From NCBI RefSeq assembly GCF_937616625.2, contig NC_065577.1:22388501-22452500 (forward strand): a stretch of 64,000 bases of DNA, written 5' to 3'. Below the pieces are notes generated by a model, which was not told the DNA's origin, did not search any database, and saw nothing but the letters and a program-made list of their open reading frames with translations. How positions within the stretch are numbered: the stretch's first letter is position 1; each line of letters starts with the position of its first letter. Positions 12,746 through 23,267 of this stretch are shown here, piece by piece. The position numbers and the translations under genes are program-made. The DNA comes from Mercurialis annua (taxonomy: Eukaryota > Streptophyta > Magnoliopsida > Malpighiales > Euphorbiaceae).

Positions 12746-13414
12746 TGACAGTGTCACGACCCAAATTTATGAGTCGCGACCGGCGTTAGGGAATTGGAGT
12801 GGTAGCTCCGAAACCCCTAGCAAGCCTAAAAACCTGTGTAAATTTTTCGCAAATCAAATCATATTTCACATCTCAAAATACATGTGACCCCATTTTACAA
12901 AAGCATCAGAGTGAAAATGCGTTATACAAATACATAGACAAAAACATCTAGACTACTGCGGACCGCTAGAATGAAAATCTTCTTTCACTTCTTGTGCAAA
13001 TGACTTCCGAGAATTAAAACTTCGGAAGCTTGACTCTTCAAATCATATCATACTATCCCTGAAAAATGGGAGGAGCAAAGGTCAGTATAAAACTGAATGA
13101 GTTCATCAAATTACACGCAATATCACATAAAAGGTTAAAACCGTCGAAAAACCATTTTATATATAGAAAATAATCTTTTGAAATCATATTGCGTACCTTC
13201 TTTACTTTCCTTCATAACTCTTTGTTTATTTCATAAACTTATAGTTTATACGTATTTGACATCTTTGATTTCTTATTATGGTGTTGATATTTTTCTTTCT
13301 CGTTTTGTTGCATTAGTTTTCAACCGAATCTTAAATCTTAGTTTATATCATCATGATTCTAAGTCAAATTAAATCATTGGCAAGTCTCTTGTGACTTGAT
13401 CCTTATGGTTGGGT

Positions 13415-13806
13415 CCCAAGATAGTTCAACCGAGTTACCTTCAACCATGTGGCACAGTCCCGAGATAGTTCAACAGAGTTACTCATGCCACTACTTAATC
13501 CCAAGTTGTGAGTCCCGAGATAGTTCAACCGAGTAACTCATCAGACACATGTCCCGAGATAGTTCAACCGAGTTCAACCTTGTGTCTGCATTCGGACTCT
13601 GCACCCTACAAGTCTTTTGAACTTAACTGTCGATTCATATAATTCCAATTGACATTTAATAGGAATGTTATTCACATTGTGTCTCGATCTTGTTTCGTAT
13701 TGATTTTTGATGTATCGCACTTACTTTTTATTTCGTATGAGTTACGAGGACTATCATCGAGAATGGATGAGATACAGGTCCCGGGATAATTCTACCGAGT
13801 TCCACC
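13415..13806. repeat. Five dispersed copies of a 25-bp CCGAGATAGTTCAACCGAGT motif
   Basis: Copies start at 13415, 13459, 13514, 13553 and 13780. Spacers of 13 to 200 bp between them often hold CATGTG- or TGTATC-like words. Weaker copies sit at the matching place in the LTR at 49076-51034 (near 49664 and 49744), so the array is an ancestral feature of this LTR family. Confidence 0.7.
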
Positions 13807-14631
13807 TTGTATCTCAGTTATTATTATTGAATATGTCAGAGTACACTTTTCTTATCTCATGTATTTATAATTTCGATGATTTATGTTGGGTTTTCTTGAT
13901 CCTTTATGGACCATGACATGCACAATACAATCTAAGAGCATACATTTATAACACACGCACAATAGGGCATTGATTTCATTTAATAATACATATTGGAATG
14001 TACTACATTTTTTTACTCTTATATTGTCGACACTTGTGTGTCATTTGACATTCGATTGCATTTCATATTGCTTTACCCTTCCCCAGTATTTTAAGCATTT
14101 ATGATATTTTTCCTTTAATACGTTATTATCAAGATAACATAATTCGATAAACAAGCATTTTCAAATCATACAATATATATTACTTTTCAATAATATGATA
14201 TAACAAATTCATATAGCTCGTCGTATTAAAATATACGGCTTTATGAATATTAACGAGTAATTTAAAGTGTACTCACCACTTGCTATCCAAATTCTTCAAA
14301 TAAGCTTGACGATATCTCGATCCGTTTGCCTCAAGCCTTCTCGATAGTCGCTCGTCCGATCTACGCAAATATAATAATAGCAAGAATTAATAAAATTCTA
14401 GCGATTATTAATTTAACCAAAAATTATGTTTCTAGCCAACTTCGGTTATCGAAACCGCGTACTTAAAATAGTCCGACCCCTAAACAAAGTTGACATTCTT
14501 AAAGTTTAGAACGTCGCCTACAACTTTCATTTATCGGATCATGAAACGCACCCGAAGGTGTCAGAATCTAACTCCTAACTTATTACATAGTGATGTCCTA
14601 AAACTGCAGAACTGCTATGCGCAACGAAATG

Positions 14632-14663
14632 TTCTGCCTCATATGACCATGTTTGAGGCAGAA
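14632..14663. repeat. Hairpin TTCTGCCTCA/TGAGGCAGAA
   Basis: Perfect ten-base arms around a 12-base loop. A second imperfect hairpin follows at 14726-14765, with 18-base arms (AGAACCGGATTTGGAGTT and its near complement) and a four-base loop. Confidence 0.65.
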
Positions 14664-16668
14664 TCAGGGAAAAGTCAAAGCTATAAATTTATAGAGGACA
14701 CATTCAAGTTTCTTTACAATCAAACAGAACCGGATTTGGAGTTATACAACTCCAGATATGGTTCTTGTAACATGACTGTTCTGCATAACAGTTTTCTACA
14801 AAACGTCAATTTGTTTACGTCGACTAAATCGTAACTTATTACGCAATAAAGCTAAATTATCGATACCACATTTTAACAAAAACACAATCCAGCCCCTAAA
14901 CACATTCCAATACCTATGCATCAATAAAAACACCTAGGTACGAGTTCCATACAAGGACCGAATTGCTTATGCATTCGGCATTCAACATTTAACCACCAAA
15001 ACTCACTTTTAATTCAGCTCTATCACTCCTAATACATAAGTTAATCTCTTATCCTCTACCTATCTTAGGGCCAAATACTTATCGACAACATCCATATTCA
15101 AATTCAATCAAAAGCAACACCATATCATACTAAACATCATCAAACTAAACATCGTCACCACAAACACATTATTGTCGAACACATGAGCAATCCATCAACC
15201 AACTTCAGCAATCAATTGTTAGCTAAAATCAGAATTAAATCCTTACCTTGATGTACGATACAAAACCCAAAGATAATCATCAAATTATCCATCAAATCAT
15301 TCATTCCAAGCTCCAAAACACCTTATATCATATAATCAAGCAAAAACCCTAAATTAGACTTAGAACCCTAACCTTTATTTTCATGATTACTTCAAAATAA
15401 ACCATATAAGTCTCAAATTAATGACCTTACCTCACTTACCTTGAAGAATTGTGATGATTTCCATCAAAGATCATTAATACCATTGAATACCTAAAATTCC
15501 CGAAACATATAGCTCAATTATCATCTAAATACTTCAATGTTTTCCTCAAATTGAAGCCATATAACTGTAGACAATCATTTCCTCGTTCCGTGGCCGCAAA
15601 TATTGCTCAATTTCGTTGAAAAACGAAAAAATAATGAGAATTTGAAATTTTGGAGAATTTGGAGATGAGGAGCTACAGATTTCACCATTGGTTTGCTGCA
15701 AATTTTGTGTTTTATGGTTGAATGTTCATTTGCAAGTGTTGATATTAAATGGGTAAAATATCCACTTTAATCCTTGAAGTTTCCACCTCCATACTTTTAA
15801 ATTTCTAACTTTTCTTTTGTCCAATTTAATCCGTAGAACACTAAATCTTTTAGGTCCCATTAATTCAATATTATTTATTCTCAATTAAATAATATTAGTC
15901 CCATATCTTATACCTTTACTTTCCAATGATTTATTTTTGCAATTTTGGCCAAAGACGCTCAAATTTCCATTTTGAGCTAACTTGCACCTTTTCTCACTTT
16001 TTCGTCCAATTTTCATATTAATGACTATCGATAACCACTTTATCGATATTATTTTCTTATCTTGAGAAAATAGAGTAAAACACAACTTCCTCCAGAAGTT
16101 TGTGGTTAAAAGTTCACTTTAGTCCTTAAAGTGGTTAATTTGCACTTTAGTCCTTATTCTTAATTAATCGTCAAACTTTCTTCTAAAACAATTTCGTATA
16201 CTTACGAAATTTTAACGATCATTTATTAATAATATTTCACGGACATTTTGTTATCTTCAAGGTCTGTATAATTTACACCACTAGTATTTAACCCATAAGC
16301 ATAGTTTGCATTAAAACGCAAAGAAACACCAGGAACCCATATTTTTTTAATGTATTAACAGTTGAATAAAAACAAGCCAAGAAAGTATTAAGCGACATCT
16401 GTCACTGAGATCTATGGGTGCTCGCCATCGATCTTTTCCTCCAACTTTTGCTTCTGGCCCTTCCATTGAGGGAGAGGTTGATCTTCGGCTTGGCTTCTCT
16501 GTGGCTCTATCAAACGGGTTAGCAGAAGCACGACAGCGTTGGTAGGACCAGAGATGTTTCTCCAGTTCATAGAAGCAAAATTTTCGCAGCCGAGTTTGGT
16601 GGTGAAGGAAAGGGGGAGTGGGAATGATGGGTTAGGTGAAATGACGCAATATAGATGTGCGACTTAGC

Positions 16669-16712
16669 ATTTAACAATTCCAACATAGGTGTGTAAGATG
16701 GAATTGTTAAAT
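16669..16712. repeat. Perfect inverted repeat ATTTAACAATTCCA
   Basis: Fourteen-base perfectly complementary arms (16669-16682 and 16699-16712) around a 16-base loop. It may be a relic of a small foldback element. Confidence 0.75.
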
Positions 16713-17331
16713 ATTTAAAGAGAAAAATGGTGAAAGCAGTGAAAGAGAGAAGAAAAATGGAGACAATTTCAAGGAAAAAGGAATGCAGTGAGGCTAGGAT
16801 CAAATCACCTATGAGATGTAATATTTTATCATTTAGTGACACTAAATGTAAAGAAAAAGTTAGCACAGCTGAAAGAATTGGGCAGCCTTAGAAAAAAATG
16901 TAAAAAATGTCTGATATTAGCCCATTTCTGTAATTTTCTCAATTCTCTTTATACTAGGCCCAAAAATTATGTATGATGGCAGATCTGGCAGCAGATGCGC
17001 CTGAAGAACCCATTTACTAATAAAAATCCTACCTATTTAAATTCCTTTATCCCAATCCCAGACCTAGACCTAACCATTTCATTTTATGCTCTCTAGCCGG
17101 GTCCTCTTTTCTTCTCTTTTATTTTTCAAAGTTCAAACCGAATATTCTTAATTTTTTTTTGTGTTGTTAAACCTTAAATCGTTTTAGCTACTTAATTTTA
17201 TGAGGATAAAGAAAGCAAGTTCGCTTTAAAATATTTATAAAATTCATTCCTAATTTTGACATTTTGATAATCCGAGAGTAAGATCACAAGCCAAGAACAC
17301 TAAGATTTGATTTGTTCTTGCGGGGTCAAGG

Positions 17332-17588
17332 TATGTAAATTCGTATAATTATTAAGAAGAAATTCTTTTTTTTAGAAAGTTTTATCATTAATAATGATTT
17401 TTGACTCGGATCTAAATTTATGTTGTTTTTGTGTTGCATGCATCTAAATCAAAACGATCTATTCGAATCCGTCCAGGCTCGATTTAGACTCTCTAGAGTT
17501 AAAAGGGAATTCTTCCTTCTTTTTCTCATTTTTTTTATATGTATTACCAGAAAAGAATTTTTATTTTTATTTTTTAATTTCTTGCAGG
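17332..17588 (+). other. Possible leader intron followed by a nine-codon frame
   Basis: The donor context is GGTCAAG|GTATGTAAAT, near 17331/17332. The acceptor is a T-rich run ending TTTCTTGCAG at 17579-17588, followed at once by GAACCATGGAAATG. The frame from that ATG reads MEMKPSGKK and stops. Upstream, from about 17090, lies a pyrimidine-rich leader-like stretch. This resembles the 5' end of a plant gene or transposon whose coding part is lost, but splice-like words are common in AT-rich DNA. Confidence 0.25.
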
Positions 17589-18421
17589 AACCATGGAAAT
17601 GAAGCCTAGTGGGAAAAAATAAAGAAAAAAAATTCTTATTATAATTCTTTTTCTGGACACATTCTTTCAAAAAATTGATTATTTTTTTAAAGGTGCAAAG
17701 CTATTTTTAAAAAAAAAACTAACTTTTAAAAAAAAATATATGGTTGTTATTTGCATTTTTTTTTTGTTTTATTACTGATTTGATCTCCAATAGAAATTTT
17801 TGGCACAAATAAGAGACACATTTACAAAACTTCTATTTTTTTAAAAAAAAAGGAGATAAATAATTAATAGTAATACATGAAACATTATTTCGAATTTTTT
17901 ATTTTTTTGGTTTTAAAACTAGATCTATTTTAAAAATGATGAATATCTATTTTTTAACTGAATATTTTTATGTCTAAAAATGCAAAATTTTTATATATTT
18001 CTTAAGTACAAAATAGAGATAATCATTCAATATACTTGCTTTAAAACTGAAGGTGTTAGTTCTTTAAAGAAAAATAATCACATTTTATTCATCATAATCT
18101 ATTTTTTATATGAATTATTTTTGAAATAATAAATGGGAAATTTATAGACAAATTATGGACTAAGATAAATAGATTCTGCATCTACTGTTTTGATATTGAT
18201 GGAAATGACCTTTCATTAAGCATATTTATTGTTTGTGTTTTCTTATTGATTTGCGTAATTTCTATCAAAAAATTTACTGCTTTTAAAAGGTAGGCTCATA
18301 TTTTACTAACAAGGTTTAAAAAGGCATTTATTTTTCTTTTCATAGACTAGAGAAAATTTAAAATAAAAAATGTGGTTTGAATTTGAGCTACTTATGAGCT
18401 AAAATAAGGGAAAATGCAATA

Positions 18422-18452
18422 GGAAGGTTTTATTAACTCCACAAAACCTTCC
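18422..18452. repeat. Hairpin GGAAGGTTTT/AAAACCTTCC
   Basis: Perfect ten-base arms around an 11-base loop. Confidence 0.6.
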
Positions 18453-18538
18453 ATTAGCTGGCTGCAAATATTTCTTAATCCCAGAAATGTTGCTGCCAAC
18501 TTCAAAGAGTTTCAAAATAATAATAACATGGTAAATAT

Positions 18539-18798
18539 TATAAGACAAGGTTGGTGAATGTTTTTGAATTATGTGTATATTTACTTTTGAATGAGGTACA
18601 TATTTATAGGATTACAATGTTAAGTATACCAAGAACAATTAATATAATTACAATGATGCACTAATATAAATTTCCTATATTTGTAATATGAACATGATTA
18701 ATTTCCCCTGATAGTAGGAGATGATTGATAGAATGATTGTTGATTTGTTTGACTGTCAATATTGGTGATGATTTTCTGATTTGTATATATGGTTAATA
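18539..18798 (-). mobile_element. Copia 3' LTR
   Basis: 260 bp, matching the LTR at 23013-23262 along almost its whole length, for example around AAGACAAGGTTGGTGAATG and AGATGATTGATAG. It adjoins the polypurine tract at 18799-18810. It retains about 40 bp of original sequence after GAATGTTTTTGAA that has been replaced in the other LTR. Confidence 0.85.
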
Positions 18799-20450
18799 TA
18801 CCCCCGCAAGGTGTACGTCCGATGCGTGAGTCTAATCTTTGTTCGTAACTCATGATATGAAGTCTTGTGTAGTGGTTTGGTGAGAATGTCAGTCAGTTGA
18901 TCTTTGTTGGCGACATGTTGAATGCGAATTTGGCCGAGTTGAAGTTGTTCTTTGACGAAGTGGAAGGAGAGAGCCATGTGTTTCATTCTAGAGTGAAAGA
19001 CTGGGTTCTTGGCATAAAGTGTAGCTGAAATGTTGTCACAGTAAATTGCTGGTGATTTGCTGACGATGATGTGAAGCTCGGTGAGTAGGTTGCGGAGCCA
19101 AAGTGTTTCAGTTGTAACGGAAGCAACAGCCCTGAATTCGACTTCGGTCGTGGAGAGTGTTATACCCCTTTGTTTTTTGGAGGACCAGGAAATAGGATTG
19201 CGACCGAGGTAAATGATGTAGCCTGTTGCGGAGATGTAGTTGTCTTTGTCACCTGCGTGATCAGCGTCACAAAATGCATGAAGACGAAGTGGTGAATTAC
19301 GATACAGTTGGATGCCGAAGGTTTGAGTCCCTTGCAAGTAGCGAATAAGACGTTTCAAAGCGGTCCAATGAGTAGTTGTCGGGTGATGAAGAAATGGAGC
19401 TATGCGGTTTAGAACAAAGGCAATTTCGAGCCGAGTTAGAGATAGATATTGTAAGCTTCCGACTATGGCACGATAAGTTGATTGGTCGTGAATGGGTAGA
19501 TGGTCTTCGCGAAGCAGTGATGGAGAGGTAGCCATATGAGTAGTATTTGGTTTGGCTTCAATCATGGTGTATTTGGTGAGAAGATCGTGAACGTATTTAG
19601 ATTGGTTTAGGTGTAGGCCGAGTTCATTTGGTATAACTTCTAAGCCTAAAAAGTACGACAGTGGTCCAAGATCTTTTAAGGAAAATCGCTTATATAATGT
19701 TGTAATAAACGTTTGTAGGTGTGTTAAATTTGGTCCGGTGATGATAATATCATCAACGTAAACTAGCATATAAATACAAGTGCTTTTGGTTTGTAAAATG
19801 AATAAAGATGAATCTGAAATAGATTGTTTAAACCCTTGAGTAAGTAGATGGGTTTTTAATTCAGTGTACCAAGCTCGAGGAGCTTGTTTTAGTCCATAGA
19901 TTGTTTTATGGAGTTTACAAACATAGTTGGGTTTTGTTTGATCAACAAAGTCGGGTGGTTGAATCATGAAGACATTATCAGTCAAATTGCCTTGGAGAGA
20001 GGCATTGTTGACATCCAATTGACGAAGAGGCCATGATTTTGTAACAGCTAGAGATAAAATAAGACGAACAATTGTTGGTTTTATAATAGGACTAAATTTC
20101 TCAGTATAATCAATACCCGGGCGTTGATGGAAACCCTTAGCAACAAGTCGGACCTTGTGTTGTTTTAGGGTGCCATCCGGGTTCTATTTGTTACGAAATA
20201 CCCATTTACAGCCAATGACATTTTGTGATTGAGAGCGAGGAACGAGGGTCCATGTGTGGTTTTGCTCAAGTGCTTGGTACTCGTCGTACATTGCATTACG
20301 CCATTGGGGAAGTATTTGAGCCTGTTTTACGGTGTTGGGCAGATTGTCAGGAGACGGGTTAAGGGTAGCAACTTTAGCGTATTTTGGGTTGGGTTTACGA
20401 ATGTTGTTGAGGCGAGTAGTGACTGTTTGGGCAGGTGGCAGAGCATTGGA
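18756..20450 (-). pseudogene. Copia reverse transcriptase-RNase H, with an upstream stop
   Basis: The reading frame is open for 420 codons (20018 to 18756) and can be followed upstream through the RT N-terminus to a TAG at 20184-20186, which sits after the VFRNK block. Visible landmarks are the DVNNAS-LQG block, the IYGLKQAPRAWY block, the catalytic YVDD (MLVYVDDIIITG, near 19741-19770), FSLKDLGPLSYFLGLEV, and the RNase H blocks FCDADHAGD, STTEVEFRAV and FHSRMKHMAL. It copies element RNA into DNA and degrades the template. The usual DVNNAF and DADWAGD signatures carry substitutions. The frame runs into the 3' LTR at its end. Confidence 0.9.
18799..18810 (-). promoter_or_regulatory. Copia polypurine tract
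   Basis: On the minus strand CTTGCGGGGGTA directly precedes the 3' LTR. It overlaps the end of the RNase H reading frame. Confidence 0.6.
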
Positions 20451-21669
20451 CTAGGGTGGAGGGCAGGTTTGGGTGGGCTGTTGATGGATAGAGGTGGTGT
20501 CAGCGGAGGAAGATGGAGTAGCTGCGGTCGAGGTGGGGTCTAAAGGGTTCGGATCCGAGGGCGAAGAGGGGTTGGATGTAGATTGTTGGTTGGAAGAAGG
20601 ATTTCGACGAGAGTAAACAATAGTAATGGGTGGTTTGGTGTGAGGTGGATTAGTGACAGATGGGGTCGAGGGAGGTGTAGGGTTGGCGGAATGAAGAATG
20701 GGTATGGACATGGTGCACCAATCATTTGGATCAGTGTGAGGCAAAGGGGATGATGATGGTACAGATGGTTTACGAAATGGGTACTCGTCATCGACAATTT
20801 TACATGTCTTAAAGTGTAAATGCGATAAGTTTTTGGGTCAAGACAATGATATGCGCTTTGAGTAATGGAATAGCCAACAAAAATGCATGAATTAGAGCGA
20901 GCGGTCTTCTAATTTATTCTTAGTATACGGTCTTAACCAAGGGTAACAAAGACATCCAAAATTATGGAGTTTTGTGTAATCGGGTTGTTTATTATTTATA
21001 ACAGAATATGGTGAGTTACCATTTATGATTTTGGTAGGGAGTCGGTTTATAAGATAAGTTGTTGTACGAAATGAAAATGGCCAATAAGTGGCCGGAAGAC
21101 CTGCGTGGTTTAGGAGAGCTAGACCCGTTTACACAATGTGATGGTGAAGCCTTTCGGCATATCCATTGTGTTCCGGAGTATGAGGTAGTGATGTAGAGTG
21201 GGATATTCCATTATCAAGAAGTGTTTTATTTAAATTAAATAAATATTTTCGTGGTGTCGGATTTGCATTTTAATGGATATAACCAAACATATTTACTAAA
21301 GTGGTCTACGATTACGATATAGTATTTGTAGTGATCTCGAGATAGGACCGGGCTAGTCCATAAATCCGAGAACAAAAGATCAAGTGGTGCGTTTGAATTT
21401 AGTGAAGAATTAAAAAAAGGGAAATGTTTTCTCTTAGCAATACAACAAGAATGACAGTGTTCATAGTCCAATATTGGTGAAGATAAATTTTTATTAATAA
21501 TCTTAATTACATCATAAGATGGGTGGCCTAACTTATGATGCCAAGATATTGGAACGGTTCCTTTGACATCAGTTTGAACAATTGGTTGTTGAGGACACCA
21601 CTCGTAAATTCCTTGCTTAACTCTGCCCTGGAGCAGAATTCTCCATGATATTGGCTTTAAACAAAACAA
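20451..21669 (-). pseudogene. Copia integrase with catalytic-core deletion, plus proline/serine-rich linker
   Basis: From 21669 downward the frame shows a GAG-pre-integrase zinc-binding region (HHKLGHPSYD, then HCHSCCIAKRKHFPF) and the start of the core (LLFSDLWTSP, VDHFSKYVWLYPL). It stops at 21235. A second frame resumes with LLDNGISHS, then PHTPEHNGYAER and NRLPT. Relative to the family, about 25-30 residues that carry the second catalytic aspartate (the SDNGGE region) are missing at this join, so strand transfer should be impossible. A further stop follows HHHIV. Positions 20451-20797 encode the low-complexity P/S/T-rich linker between integrase and RT. Confidence 0.85.
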
Positions 21670-21739
21670 ATCAGGTTAGAAAAGTATCAATGCATTGTTT
21701 TCAATCGGAAAAGTATAAATGCATTATTATTGCAAAATT

Positions 21740-22281
21740 GACAGAATATTACGAGAGATGGTTGGAACATGCAACACATTATTGAATTGAAGAGATTGGA
21801 GAGTAAAAGAACCATTATTTTCAATCGGAAGAGTTGAACTGTCTCTGATGATGAGATTGTCCAGTCCGGTATAAGGAGAATGAAAAGCTAAGGTGTCCAG
21901 ATCGTGGGTGATATGATTGGTAGCGCCGCTGTCAAGAAGGAAGTTTGGGTTCGGTGGAGGTGCTCTGTAGGTGGTCGAGTGGGCCTGCTGTGGTGGTTGA
22001 TTATGGCGAGTAGATGGTGGCGCCGGGAAGACAATGGTTGGAAAAAGTTTCCTGAATAAGGGTAAATTGGAAATGACATGGCCGGTTTGACGGCACCACT
22101 GACCTCGCCCTTGGAAGGGTAGGGGATTAGGATGGTTGTGGGTGGTGGTTTGTGGGTAATGAGAGCTGGGTTGGTGGTTGGAATAACTACGATGGTGGTG
22201 CTGGTTATTCTGGCGATATGCGGGATTCGCAGATGGGGTGAAATGATTGGTGGTTTCTTGGTGTTTGACAATCAGTTCGTG
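21740..22281 (-). pseudogene. Copia Gag C-terminus and aspartic protease
   Basis: This continues in the same frame as gag past its stop. A degenerate zinc knuckle (WCRQTGH) lies near 22100. It is followed by the protease active site LLDSGATNHIT (near 21905-21935) and the family block NVLHVPTISRN. The frame is then lost before integrase. The catalytic Asp-Ser-Gly is intact, but the cysteine pattern of the knuckle is not. Confidence 0.8.
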
Positions 22282-22920
22282 TTAAAGTAGTTTTTCATGT
22301 AATGCTTCCAAACTAATGGGTGTATCACGAGCTCTAATGGCGTTGATGACGGTTTTATAGAGCTCATAGTTAAGGCCCTTTAAGACCTTGGAGATAATAT
22401 CTTCGGGATCAAGGACTTTGCCCATAAGGGCAAGTTGGTCTACACACGCTTTAATCAAGTGCATATAGTCTGAGATGGTTTGATCCGTTGATTTAACAAT
22501 GTAGTCAAATTTGTCTTCAAGTTGCATAATATGCGCAAGCGAGGGGTTTGCGTAAGTATGGGCAAGGATGTCCCAAGCCTCCTTAGTGGTTTTAGCCCTT
22601 ACAATTAAGGATTGGAGGGCAGAAGAGATAGTACCCATTAAGGCACCAAGAATCAGTCCGTCTTGCTTGAGCCAAGTCAAGTAAGCGGGGTTGGATTTTT
22701 CATTTGTCTCAGAGTCAAGGATGGTGGCGGGTGGTGGAGACTCGGATCCATCCAGGAAACCGAGTAAGCTGAGCCCGAAAAGTATATTCGTTAACTGAAA
22801 AATCCATGAGGAATAATTAAGTGGTGTCAACTTAATGAGATGGCTTAAGTTGAGAACAATTAAGGGTTTTGTGGTTTCATGCGGGTTGGGAATCAGGGTT
22901 TCTTGCACAGTGTGTGTCAT
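22282..22920 (-). pseudogene. Copia Gag (capsid), ended by a premature stop
   Basis: The start is taken at the ATG giving MTHTVQETLIPNP, because the upstream part of the longer open frame is primer-site and LTR sequence. About 212 residues follow with the copia Gag pattern: LTPLNYSSWIFQL near the N-terminus, then TWLKQDGLILGALMG, AWDILAHTYANPS, then ISDYMHLIKACVDQLA. Translation stops with TAA after LEALHEKLL, where related proteins continue into the zinc knuckle. Gag forms the particle that packages element RNA. Confidence 0.88.
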
Positions 22921-23003
22921 GGTGGAACGGAGTTGAGGCAAGGGTGGGTTGAAGGTGAAGCGTTTTGGTCGGAGGTTGTTTGTTGCGGATCGTTGATGGC
23001 GTT

Positions 23004-23012
23004 GTGATACCA
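23004..23012 (-). promoter_or_regulatory. Copia primer binding site
   Basis: The minus strand reads TGGTATCAC directly next to the 5' LTR, matching the first eight bases of the usual Met-tRNA complement. Confidence 0.7.
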
Positions 23013-23262
23013 CATAAGACAAGGTTGGTGAATGTTTTTGAAATCGTTGATGGCATTGTGATACCACATAGGATTACAATGTTAAGTATAGCAAGAATAA
23101 TTGATATAATTACAATGATACACTAATATAAATTTCCTATATTTTTAATATGAACATGATTAATTTCCCTTGATTGTAGGAGATGATTGATAGGATGATT
23201 GTTGATTTGTTTGACTGTCAATATTGGTAAGGATTTTCTGATTTGTATTGATATGGTTAGTA
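23013..23262 (-). mobile_element. Copia 5' LTR carrying a copied primer-site segment
   Basis: 250 bp. It differs from the 3' LTR at 23041-23068, where about 40 bp are replaced by a second copy of the leader and primer-site sequence (CGTTGATGGCATTGTGATAC) found at 22991-23010. Strand-transfer slippage during reverse transcription, or a later conversion, could explain it. Confidence 0.85.
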
Positions 23263-23267
23263 AATAT

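Larger units (their letters stand above)
12752..16277 (-). mobile_element. LTR of a Tekay-like gypsy element, solo or truncated
   Basis: The left terminus TGTCACGACCC, followed by the CGCGACCGGCG block and then CGAAACCCCTAGCAAGCC, matches the minus-strand LTR at 49076-51034 closely. No primer site follows it at 12740-12751, so the interior is missing. Further similarity runs through the CCGAGATAGTTCAACCGAGT repeats (weaker relatives at 49664-49770) and the segment near 14280. The right end is placed at the ATAATTTACA ending at 16277 because its complement begins TGTAAAT. That end is uncertain, and no target duplication was confirmed. The 114-codon frame at 14490-14834 lies inside the LTR and has no recognisable protein features. 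Confidence 0.6.
16278..18533. other. Unassigned sequence between LTR and copia element
   Basis: No family is recognised here. The stretch 16395-16620 is less AT-rich than its surroundings and could be a fragment of coding DNA. The longest frames there are about 40-50 codons on either strand, and neither is recognisable. A perfect hairpin lies at 16669-16712, and a possible leader intron at 17332-17588. From 17600 to 18530 the sequence is T/A-rich with long homopolymer runs and a short hairpin at 18422-18452. The right edge ends in AATAT, the proposed copia target duplication. Confidence 0.4.
18539..23262 (-). mobile_element. Ty1/copia retrotransposon (Ale/Retrofit-like), defective
   Basis: A 4.7-kb element with short LTRs at both ends and the copia gene order on the minus strand: Gag, protease, integrase, reverse transcriptase, RNase H. 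AATAT at 18534-18538 and at 23263-23267 is a possible five-base target duplication, though AT-rich. The LTR ends are not canonical TG/CA. Stops in gag and pol, plus an internal deletion in integrase, mean it cannot move on its own. Lineage is judged from Gag and RT wording only. Confidence 0.88.

Noticed and set aside
14490..14834. 114-codon plus-strand frame as a gene
   Set aside because: It lies wholly inside an LTR, contains two hairpins, and has no recognisable domain.
20229..20543. 104-codon plus-strand frame, Gly/Arg-rich
   Set aside because: It is the complement of the Pro/Ser/Thr-rich linker and RT start of the copia pol on the minus strand.
21888..22271. 127-codon minus-strand frame after copia gag
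   Set aside because: It is out of frame with Gag-protease. The true continuation, with the DSGATNH active site, is in a different frame over the same bases.
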